This document shows positions 11,449 to 20,657 of a DNA stretch of 64,000 bases, piece by piece. Origin of the DNA: Polytrichum commune. Lineage: Eukaryota > Streptophyta > Polytrichopsida > Polytrichales > Polytrichaceae. Made by a program: the position numbers and the translations under genes. The stretch lies in NCBI GenBank assembly GCA_950295325.1, contig OX485805.1:47826758-47890757 (forward strand), read 5' to 3'. A model generated the notes under the pieces. That model was not told the DNA's origin. It ran no database searches and saw only the letters and a program-made list of their open reading frames with translations. Every line of letters begins with the position of its first letter. The stretch's first letter is position 1.

Positions 11449-11694
11449 ATGGGTTACGCATACCTATGTAAGAAGCCGGATATGTGTGTCTTGAGATCTA
11501 TCGCCCTCCAGATTCCCCCTCGTCATCCTCACGAACCGTCGTCTTTCAACACCCAACGCAGAGATTCCGAAGAACAACCACTCATTTCAAAAGACTCACC
11601 ATACCAATTCCGTTGCGTGGTCACAGCTGACAGTGGAGATGTTATTTCATCCTGTGTATTCGGGGTCTTGGATTTGTATGGAGAAATTCAATAG
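11449..11694 (+). CDS. Small open frame of unknown function, paired with 43,076-43,327
   Basis: An 81-codon frame beginning MGYAYLCKKPDMCVLRS and ending VLDLYGEIQ. Its counterpart in the duplicated flank is open over the same stretch. Most differences between the copies change the amino acid (for example R/C, Y/T, V/E, D/G), which suggests neutral drift rather than a maintained protein. No family is recognised. It may be non-coding. Confidence 0.2.
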   Translation: MGYAYLCKKPDMCVLRSIALQIPPRHPHEPSSFNTQRRDSEEQPLISKDSPYQFRCVVTADSGDVISSCVFGVLDLYGEIQ

Positions 11695-11910
11695 TGAGAA
11701 TTCTAGCAGGACGTACAGACGCGAACTGGACGCACCCATATTAACAGACTCAATGGATTGTGAAACAACAACAGATGCTTGACAACCTTCTGGTCGTCAA
11801 TCGGACAGGACAGAACATGAATTCCTCCCACTTGGAGTGCAGGGAAGCACAAGGAGAGGGAGCTCAGAGAGTAGTAGAATGAGAGACGGCAGTGCAAGAG
11901 GAAGGTGGCT

Positions 11911-12024
11911 ATGGCGGTGAAGAAGAAGCTGGGCGCAGAGTGCATTTCCTTGCCAGGATCATCGCCAGATTTTCGTAAGATGCAGTCGCCTGCACTTGGT
12001 GATAGCTTAGGCCCAAATGCTTGA
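11911..12024 (+). CDS. Short conserved frame, copy 1 (MxxKKKLGAECISLPGS family)
   Basis: A 37-codon frame starting MAVKKKLGAECISLPGS, preceded by a purine-rich leader. Two relatives occur at 43,544-43,678 (44 codons) and 46,478-46,621 (47 codons). The N-terminal part is nearly identical in all three, while this copy stops early (GDSLGPNA). It could be the first exon of a lost gene or part of a transposable element, since a foldback element lies downstream at 12.2 kb and 46.8 kb. Confidence 0.25.
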   Translation: MAVKKKLGAECISLPGSSPDFRKMQSPALGDSLGPNA

Positions 12025-12227
12025 TATCTTGGGAACTATCTCTCTACTTCAGCTGGTACTATCCTACATATAATATCCATATTTACTCGAGCTCCGCCGT
12101 CCTTGCAACGTTCTGCTTTAGAAGTACGCAAGTGTTGGGCATCAAGCCCTAGCCCTACCTTCATGGGTTCCAAAGTCCACGTCCCTTCATACCAACCTCG
12201 CACCTTGGACTGAACTTCAGCGGACCT
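12025..12227. other. Repeat flank shared with 43.7-43.85 kb and 46.6-46.8 kb
   Basis: A non-coding segment found three times in the window, for example around the phrase GTTGGGCATC followed by AGCCCT. It lies between the short conserved frame and the foldback element here and at 46.8 kb. At 43.85 kb no foldback element follows, so that copy shows the empty site. Confidence 0.6.
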
Positions 12228-13461
12228 TCAACCTCCCCCTATGAGCTTTTCGGGGGAGGTAGATACGGGCAGGGGAAGCCCCCCAAAAGAACTCAAGACT
12301 TTTTGGATCCGACTGGAAATTCTTGCCCGACTTCAAAAAACCTATTGCCCTTGCAGTTTTGAAGAACACTTGTCCACAAATCTCATGTTAATTACACTTC
12401 ACTTTCAAGGTTCAAAATCCAATATGTGTGTGTGTGTGTACTTCCACTTAATAAAGAAACAATTGACTGGGATTTCATTCGAGAAGTGAAATTGTCAATA
12501 AAGCATGTAATTAACTGGGAAGTTGAGAATATTACAAAACCCTCATTAGCATTGGGATCATAATTTTTGTGACTCACCATTGAAAGGGTCTTTGTCATTC
12601 TCAAATGGAACTAAAAATAAAAAATTTATTTCTTTTTAGTATGTTTATTTTATAATAGTTTAAGGTGTTACCTTCTACTTTCACAAAGTATTCATACACA
12701 TTTAAACTAATTAAGTGTGATCAAATGTAATTAAGTCTAAATAACCGTCTTAGAAGGTAATTGAGCGCAAGGTCTAGGTTTCTGCAAGTATTCATACACA
12801 TTCGAAACAAGTGTAAGTAAGCACATCATTCCTCATATCTGAAATAAATCATGGATAATTCCAGTAAGTGCACAATATAATGAATTAGGCTTAATTCATT
12901 TTATAAGCATACTTCTTAATTTAATTAAGCTTAATTAGGATTAATGAAACCTAATCACATTCAACCACACTTAATTAGTTTAAAGGTGTATGAATACTTT
13001 GTGAAAGTAGAAGGTATTACCTTAAACTATTATAGAATAAACATACTATAAATAAACAAAACATTCATTTTAGTTGCATTTTAGAATGACAAAGACCCTT
13101 TCAATGGTAAGTCACAAAAGCTATAACCTCAATGCTAATGAGGGTTTTGCAAAGTTTTTGGCTTCCGAATTGATGACATGCTTTATTGACAGTTGCATTT
13201 CGAAAATAAAATCCGGTGAATCGTTCATTTACTCAATGGAAGTGAACATATATATTGGGTTTTGGACCTTGAAGGTGAAGTGCACTCAATATGGGAATTG
13301 TGGATAAGTGGGCTACAAGAATGATAAGTTGATGGCTTTTTTCAAAGTAGGGCGGAATATGCAGAAGTTTTCGGTTGGGTCCAAAAAAATCTTGATTTCT
13401 GTTCAGGGTCCTGCAGCTGCCCGGATTTACCTCCCTGAAAAGTTTGTAGGGGGAGGTTGAA
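12228..13461. mobile_element. Foldback (Mutator-like) element a
   Basis: Two inverted arms of roughly 500 bp. The left arm starts TTCAACCTCCCCCTA and contains a short TG tract. The right arm carries the same sequence inverted and ends at TAGGGGGAGGTTGAA. There is no transposase. The flanks resemble an imperfect roughly 9-bp repeat of the AAATTT-containing target seen empty near 43,840. Long TIRs and about 9-bp target duplications are typical of Mutator-like elements; the class is inferred. Confidence 0.65.
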
Positions 13462-13637
13462 CGCCCGCCCTAAATTTATGATGCTCCTTCCAAATCGTCT
13501 GTGCATATCTACTCGGGAGTCGCTTCCGAGTGCTTGGTCTATTGTGGCATTGCCCTTGTATTCTTGAAGACCAGTTGTCCACAAATCTCATGTTGAGTGC
13601 ACTTCACCTTCATGGTTCAAAATCCAATATGTGTGTG

Positions 13638-13709
13638 ACATTACGAACGGACACTTTATTCACGCCGGCCCCTTGCTAAAAAGGGACCAGAGTTTCTATC
13701 TATCTATCT
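13638..13709 (+). mobile_element. 5'-truncated SINE copy
   Basis: This 72-bp stretch matches the last part of the SINE at 47,203-47,552, including CACTTTATTCACGCCGGCCC and AAAAAGGGACC, and ends in a TATC-rich tail. It is flanked by the perfect 14-bp direct repeat CCAATATGTGTGTG (13,624-13,637 and 13,710-13,723). 5' truncation with a target-site duplication is the mark of LINE-driven retroposition. Confidence 0.75.
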
Positions 13710-13714
13710 CCAAT

Positions 13715-13755
13715 ATGTGTGTGTGTGTGTGTGTGTGTGTGTTTGTGTGTGTGTG
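13715..13755. repeat. (TG)n microsatellite
   Basis: TG dinucleotide run with one interruption, in the left arm of foldback element b. Equivalent TG tracts sit at the same place in the other left arms (around 12,425, 15,556, 16,699 and 47,010), so the tract belongs to the element. Confidence 0.9.
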
Positions 13756-14316
13756 TACTTCCACTTAATAAATAAACAATTGACTGGGATTTCATTTGAG
13801 AAGTGAAATCGTCAATAAAGCATGTAATTAACTTGGAAGTTGAAAATATTACAAAACCCTCATTAGCATTGGGATCATAATTTTTGTGACTCACCATTGA
13901 AAGGGTCTTTGTCATTCTAAAATGGAACTAAAAATAATGTTTTTATTTCTTTTTAGTATGTTTATTTTATAATAGTTTAAGGTAATACCTTCTACTTTCA
14001 CAAAGTATTCATACACATTCAAACTAATTAAGTGTGATCAAATGTAATTAGGTCTAAATAACCGTATCAGAAGGTAATTGAGCACAAGGTCTAGGTTTCT
14101 ACAAGTATTCATACACATTCGAAACAATTGTAAGTAAGCACATCATTCCTCATACCTGAAATAAATCATGGATAATTCCAGTAAGTGCACAATATAATGA
14201 ATTAGGCTTAATTCATTTTATAAGCATACTTCTTGATTTAATTAAGCTTAATTAGGATTAATGAAACCTAATCACATTCGACCACACTTAATTAGTTTAA
14301 ATGTGTATGAATACTT

Positions 14317-14919
14317 CAGACCTTGGACAACTGCCAAAATAACTAAAGTTAACTAGATTTTTTTCAAGGCATTTTAGGGAACAACTATAGTTAACTAAAA
14401 AAATTTCAAACCCATTTGAAAAACAACTAGAGTTAACTAGAAAAAATCAAGACCAAATTCAAGAACAACTATAGTTAACTAGAATTTTTTTTAACAACTA
14501 TAACTATGTATCTAACTATAGTTAATTAAAAAAAACTTCAATAAAAACTTTAGTCAATTGTAGTTATGAAATATAAACATCAAGCCTCATATTCTTCATC
14601 TGCCTCAATGTTGTCCTTATCTTCATCGTTGGAGGAGAAGCTTCAGACCAAGAGGAGGAGAAGCTTCAAGATATAATAATTATTTTGAAAACCATTAGCC
14701 TTTAGCCCCTCATTCCTCGTCATCCTACCATAATTTCAGGCTGCACTTAATGTTAGTTAACTAGATATAACTATAGTTAACTAGATTTTTTGGTAGTTTG
14801 AATTCAAAACAACTATAGTTAACTGGATTTTTTGACCAGTCAAATCGTGAACAACTGTAGTTACGAAAGGCAACTAGTTAACTACTAGTTGATTTAGTTG
14901 GTTAGTTGTCCAAGGTCTG
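14317..14919. mobile_element. hAT-type MITE
   Basis: A 603-bp element with perfect 16-bp terminal inverted repeats (CAGACCTTGGACAACT and its reverse complement) flanked by the perfect 8-bp direct repeat GAATACTT (14,309-14,316 and 14,920-14,927). An 8-bp target duplication and a CAG-start TIR fit the hAT superfamily. The inside has no coding capacity and is built of repeated AACTATAGTTAACTA-type palindromes separated by T-rich or A-rich stretches. Confidence 0.85.
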
Positions 14920-15388
14920 GAATACTTTGTGAAAGTAGAAGGTATTACCTTAAACTATTATAGAATAAACATACTATAAATAAACAAAACATTCATTTTA
15001 GTTGCATTTCAAAATGGCAAAGACCCTTTCAATGGTAAGTCACAAAAGCTATAACCTCAATGCTAATGAGGGTTTTGTAAAGTTTTTGGCTTCCAATTTG
15101 ATGACATGTTTTATTGACGGTTGCATTTCAAAAATAAAATCCCGGTGAATCGTTCATTTACTTAATGGAAGTGAACATATATATTGGGTTTTGGACCTTG
15201 AAGGTGAAGTGCACTCAATATGGGAATTGTGGATAAGTGGCCTACAAGAATGCAAGGGCAATGGTTTTTTCGAAGTCGGGCGGAATAGGCAGAAGTTTTT
15301 GATCAGGTCCAAAAAATCTTGATTTCTTTTCGGTGGCATGCCCCTGCCCAGATCTACCTCCCCGAAAAGCTCGTAGGGGGAGGTTGAA

Positions 15389-16530
15389 CGCCCGCCCTGA
15401 AATCATGGTGCTCCTTCCAAATCGTCTGTGCATATGTACTCGGGAGGCGCTTCCGAGTGCTTGGTCTAGTGTGGCATTGCCCTTGCATTCTTGAAGGCCA
15501 CTTGTCCACAAATCTCATGTTGAGTGCACTTCACCTTCAAGGTTCAAAATCCAATATGTGTGTGTGTGTGTGTGTTTTTTCGTGTGTGTGTGTACTTCCA
15601 CTTAATAAAGAAACAATTGACTGGGATTTCATTCGAGAAGTGAAATCGTCAATAACGCATGTAATTATCTTGGAAGTTGAAAATATTACAAAACCCTCAT
15701 TAGCATTGCGATCATAATTTTTGTGACTCGCTTGGAAAGGGTCTTTGTCATTCTCAAATGGAACTAAAAATAATATTATAATATTAAATTTTAGTATGTT
15801 TATTTCCTAATAGTTCAGGTCAATACCTTCTACTTTCACAAAGTATTTATACACATTCAAACTAATTAAGTGTGATCGAATGTTATGAAGTCTAAATAAC
15901 CGTATTAGAAGGTAATTGAGCGCAAGGTCTAGGTTTCGACAAGTATTCATACACATTCAAACTAATTAAGTGTGATCGAATGTTATGAAGTCTAAATAAC
16001 CGTATTAGAAGGTAATTGAGCGCAAGGTCTAGGTTTCGACAAGTATTCATACACATTCGAAACAAGTGTAAGTAAGCACATCATTCCTCATATCTGAAAT
16101 AAATCATGGATAATTCCAGTAAGTGCAATATATAATGAATTATGCTTAATTCATTTTGTAAGCATACTTCTTGATTTAATTTAGCTTAATTAGGATTAAT
16201 TAGACTTAATTACATTCAACCACACTTTATTAGTTTAAATGTGTATGAATACTTTGTGAAAGTATAAGGTAATACCTTGAACTATTATAGAATAAATATA
16301 CTATAAATAAACAAAAACATTAATTTTACTTCCTTTTTAGAATGATGAAGACCCTTTCAATGGTAGGTCACAAAAATTATGATCCCAATGCTAATGAGGG
16401 TTTTGTAAAGTTTTTGGCTTCTAAATTGATGACATGTTTTATTCACGGTTGCATTTCAAAAATAAAATCCCGGTGAATCGTTCATTTACTTAATGGAAGT
16501 GAACATATATATTGGGTTTTGGACCTTGAA
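15389..16530. mobile_element. Foldback (Mutator-like) element c, truncated
   Basis: Left arm about 15,470-16,200 and right arm about 16,240-16,530. The right arm stops abruptly after GGACCTTGAA and lacks the terminal part found in elements a and b. It contains a 100-bp internal tandem duplication (15,841-16,040). Confidence 0.6.
15841..16040. repeat. 100-bp tandem duplication
   Basis: Two adjacent 100-bp copies (15,841-15,940 and 15,941-16,040) begin AAGTATTYATACACATTC and are nearly identical. The other foldback elements carry this block once, so the duplication is private to element c. Confidence 0.9.
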
Positions 16531-16695
16531 CTCATGCCCTGAAATTATGGTGCTCCTTCCAAATCGTTTGTGCATATCTACTCGGGAGGCGCTTCCGAGT
16601 GCTTGGTCTATTGTGGCATTGCCCTTGTATTCTTGAAGGCCAATTGTCCACAAATCTCATGTTGAGTGCACTTCACCTTCAAGGTTCAAAATCCA

Positions 16696-16738
<43 letters not shown>

Positions 16739-17060
16739 CACTTAATAAAGAAACAATTGACTCGGATTTCATTCGAGAAGTGAAATCGTCAATAATGCAT
16801 GTAATTAACTTGGAAGTCGAAAATATTACAATACCCTCATTAGCATTGGGATCATAATTTTTGTGACTTACCATTGAAAGGGTCTTTGTCATTCTAAAAT
16901 GGAAGGGACTACAAATAATGTTTTATTTCTAGTATGTTTATTTTATAATAGTTTAAGAAAATACCTTCTACTTCACAAAGTTATCATACACATTTGAACT
17001 AATTAAGTGTGATCGAATGTAATGAAGTCTAATTAATCTCAATTAAGTTGATTACATGCT
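16531..17060. mobile_element. Foldback element d, left arm only
   Basis: Left-arm sequence of the same family, with a (TG)n tract, the AATTGACTCGGATTTC block and the inverted CTCATTAGCATTGGG block. It ends near 17,040 without a right arm. With elements a-c it forms a head-to-tail cluster of about 4.8 kb that is missing from the duplicated region upstream of gene B. Confidence 0.55.
16699..16733. repeat. (TG)n microsatellite
   Basis: Uninterrupted TG run of about 17 units in the left arm of foldback element d. Confidence 0.95.
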
Positions 17061-17435
17061 TTATTGACTGTACCTATCTACTTGGGATTTGGTTCAGAAT
17101 CCTTTGTCTGTTGTGGCTGCAAGCTGTACACTAAATATTCCAATACTCCGTATTCTTCCTTGTGCTGTAGCTCTTACTGGCCAAAGACCATTAGACCATT
17201 GCCCGGGAAGTTTTTGGGCATAGTGGGTCAAGATCCTAGTGATTCTAAATCCAAGCGCTTACATGTTGACATCTTCCGGTTTTGCTTTAGTCATTTGAGG
17301 TATATTCTTCCATAGATTCCTCTAAAATGACCGGTAATTCTCCGGAAGTCTCCAACTTCAGCCGGTTATTTATCAAACTCAACCGGTTCATCTGTAACTC
17401 ACCACCGGTTCTCCCTGAGCATTGCATTAGACCAT
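17061..17435. repeat. Ancestral flank repeat, intact copy (empty site)
   Basis: This segment matches 43,862-43,990 followed directly by 45,423-45,671, so it shows the state before the 1.4-kb element inserted upstream of gene B. A related, more diverged version is at about 29,690-29,900 (GGGAAGATTTTTGGGCATA). No coding frame is convincing. Confidence 0.75.
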
Positions 17436-17825
17436 TCACTTTCCCCAGCTTCAAGTCATCCCACCAACATTTGATTAACTGACATTCTGGCCTCAAGCCT
17501 TGGCATCTAGATTTAAATAAACATAAGAATCATATGCCCAACGTTTTGCTGATCATCATCATCATATCAGAGACTAACTCCTTCATCAAATTGATGATAT
17601 TGCTCTTTGTGTTGTATTTTGTAAGATGTCTCAAACATCTTCCGTTGATTGAATGCGAGTTTTTTTATTATATTTATGAGATGCCTCTTTGGTCACAGAA
17701 GCTATCTTATATACACAAACAAAAACAACAATGAGTTCATATAGCTTGTTTAAAAATATTAAATGTATCTTGAGGTTTAGCATGAATTAGAATACACACC
17801 TTGTTTATGAAATGGGTGAAAGCCT

Positions 17826-18350
17826 CTAAAATGAAGGTGTACCAAGTTCCCTTTCCGCCTTACTCAAACACTTGGAATATTGATCAGGGGTAAGAAGATC
17901 CTTAAATTTCTCCGACTTAGTGATTCCACATCTTTGAACCAGGTGAAGTTTATGAATCAAATTCGTCTTGAGATAAATAGGTTCTGTAGGCCTGAGGAAT
18001 ATTACAATAAAAAAATTCATATAAATTTGATTATCCCCTGAAAATAAAATTATAATAAAAAAATTCCAAGACTCATATATCTTTACATCATGTAAGTCAA
18101 TGCCATGCCATAACCCAATGGTTATCCTCCCAAACATACAACATCTTACCATAAAATCTTTCATAAATCTTATCCTTAAAGAAAATTTTAAATGATTCAT
18201 TGGAAGATTGCCAATGACTTTCCCAAGTGTTTGCGTCCTTAATGTCCATAGTCTTTCCATCTTTGTCAAATGGGATACATACACCACCCTATCACCCTTA
18301 AAAAATCATTTCTAAAAGTTTTAATCAACTTCTAAGATTGGTCTCACAAT
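17826..18350 (-). pseudogene. Unrecognised coding-like relic, probably two exons
   Basis: On the minus strand, 17,826 to about 17,995 reads PTEPIYLKTNLIHKLHLVQR through LLTPDQYSKCLSKAERELG to a stop, preceded by a splice-acceptor-like TATTCCTCAG. About 200 bp upstream, another frame reads DGKTMDIKDANTWESHWQSS and GKMLYVWEDNHWVMAWH, followed at once by a stop. Both look protein-like but are not in one frame, and no clean donor joins them. I do not recognise the family. It may be a degraded gene or retrocopy. Confidence 0.3.
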
Positions 18351-19944
18351 AGGCGATGGTGTCGACTGACAAAATAGAATTGAGAATCTTGGTTTTGATT
18401 AAGGCTTCATGCCAAGATCTCCTATCAAGGAGTCAATGTTTTTTTTATTAAATCCCATATATGAGCCATGATGTCATCCACATTTAACAAATCATGAAGG
18501 AGTGAACGATTGCCACATTATACATCAACTTGAAATATTAATTATGCTAAAAAATCATAATATGACCTTTAAAAATTTGAACATTATGATTGAAGCCAAC
18601 TAGATAATTATGAGTCTCAGTATACATATATTAAAGACAAGTAAGGTAAGTGAATGTAGAACAAAAATATAATTTTTTAATCTTTTGAAAAACACAAAAG
18701 GAAAAAAGGAAAAAAAATCCTTGGTTGTGATTTTTTTTTTCCCTAGATTTTTAAGTTTTTCCTAAGGTTTTTTTTTGTACTTATTTCATATGAGAATGGG
18801 GGCATTCACGGTTGAGGTACTACTTTTGGGACAAAGGACTTAAGGACTAGTGGATTTCGGCGTTTATCATGATTTACTATTATTTGATCAATAATTTTAA
18901 AAAAATTAGTAGATAGTTGTCACGTATCTCAAAAATTATGAGATTCAAGAGGCATGTTCCACCCAACCTTAGAGCTTATATACTAGATACTACTATGAGT
19001 TGAGGCCACCTCCAACTAGTAGTTAAGTATATGCTAGCGAGCTCTCCCTCCATGCCTTTAGGATAACTCTCAGTGCACTTAACTAATGGTCGTTACTTAC
19101 GAGATAGAACCAAGTGTAAAACCATAGCTTCAACTAGTTAACTCCCTTTACCTTTAGGACTGCTAGAGCACTCAGGGTAGCGCCTCTAGTCTTCTAGTAA
19201 AGGAGTCCTAGTTGAATGAGAGGTTGTAAATAAACAATAAACAATAAATATGTAATACACGTTACAATAGTTCATAGGCTATATCAAGAAAGACATTATT
19301 TCTTATTAAATAATCACCAATAATAGAGAAATTCCCTATGAAATAAGTAGATAAGTCATAAAACTTGAAAAGGGGTCAAATGACTTGTTTGGGCCACATC
19401 AATGGCATTTTTTGCTATTTAGGTGTGCATTGGTGGTCAATTATTTCTTGTTTTGCATCTTGGTACCTTGGTATAAGTGTCATGTGTCCATTCATATAAT
19501 TTTTTTTGTCCAATTCTAATACTAGACGTTCCTTTTAGGTGTGGCCGTGATTATATGTATTTTTGGCCATGTTTGGTGCCACATGTAAAGTTGGGCAATT
19601 GATATTCAATACATTTTTGGTTATGTTGGTACACACTTGAACGATGATTGTGAGGAAAAAAATTGGAATTGTTTCGATTAATTCTTGTTGTCCTTTTCAT
19701 TCCTTGATCCTAAGGTGAACAATTAAGACAACACTCCTAAATGTCCTTTAAGGAATCATAATGATATCTTAGATGACCCTATTCCTTCTAAATTAACTTT
19801 GTCGGTGTACTCAATATGGAGTATGAATTGTAGATATGATCCAAAATATGCTTCATAATACAAATCTAAGCATACCAAGCATGTGAAGTTATCTAAAAAA
19901 GTCCTTTTTCCGTTAGACATCCAAAAGTAGTACCCCAACCCTGA
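18351..19944. other. No gene seen
   Basis: AT-rich sequence with T and A homopolymer runs near 18,660-18,780 and a short AATAAAC repeat near 19,230. No coding, RNA or transposon-end signal was recognised. Confidence 0.6.
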
Positions 19945-20657
19945 ATGCCCCCGAATAAAGGCATGGGAAATGTGGAGGACCAATTTCGCAATGAGAAGTT
20001 TTTGGGAAGTGGATTCTCCTCCAGTGTATACAAAGTTTATGACAAGGTCACAAACCTCCCATATGCATGCAAAATGCTATCGAAATATAACAAAAACTTC
20101 AATGAGGAGGATGTGCGAAAGGAAGTTCAGATTATGCAAGATTAAGTGGCCAACTCAATGTTGTCAACCTTCGCGGTATCTTTGAGAACTCCGACTATGT
20201 CAAGCCTGAGAATATCATGCTCTGTGAAAGTAGCACAAATGACCCACGTGTCAAGCTCATCGGTTTTGGGTTGTCGAAGATCACCGAAGGTGAGAAGGTG
20301 ACTACAATTGCCAGCACCCCATGCTACATGGCCTCTGAAGTCCTCCAAAAATGCTATGGTTGTGAATATGGCATATGGAGTGCGGGATGCGTCATGTACA
20401 TGCTCTTCAATGGCGGACAACCTTTCGATCTTGAAGAAGTCGATATCTTCTCGACGAGCGCATGAAGGAAACAACTTTGTGCGTATCAACAATTCGAGAA
20501 GGACTTCCCATATTCTAAAGCATGCAATTCCATGTCAGAAAATGCAAGAGATGTGCTTTTTAAAATGTTAGCAGTGAATCGATCTGTGCGATTGACGGCT
20601 GATGAGTTTTTCCAACATCCATGGGCGGTGCAACATATGACCAACTCCAAAGAGTAG
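19945..20657 (+). pseudogene. CDPK/CaMK-like protein kinase pseudogene
   Basis: The start reads MGNVEDQFRNEKFLGSGFSS, then SVYKVYDKVTNLPYACKML: the glycine loop and ATP lysine of a calcium-dependent-type kinase. A 1-base loss near 20,144 breaks the frame after EVQIMQD. The middle is deleted, so sequence jumps from about FENSDYV to KPENIML and the HRDL of the catalytic loop is missing. The DFG position reads GFG (LIGFGLSK). A third frame completes the kinase with MSENARDVLFKML and LTADEFFQHPWA, then TAG at 20,655-20,657. There are no introns and no EF-hand region, which suggests a processed or truncated copy. It is not functional. Confidence 0.8.

Larger units (their letters stand above)
13462..15388. 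mobile_element. Foldback (Mutator-like) element b, interrupted by a hAT-type MITE and a SINE fragment
   Basis: A second copy of the same inverted-arm element, directly following element a. The left arm (about 13,540-14,100) is interrupted at 13,638-13,709 by a SINE fragment. The centre is interrupted at 14,317-14,919 by a MITE. The right arm runs from about 14,920 to AGGTTGAA at 15,388. The conserved AGGGTTTTG and CTCATTAGCATTG blocks face each other in inverted order. Confidence 0.65.
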
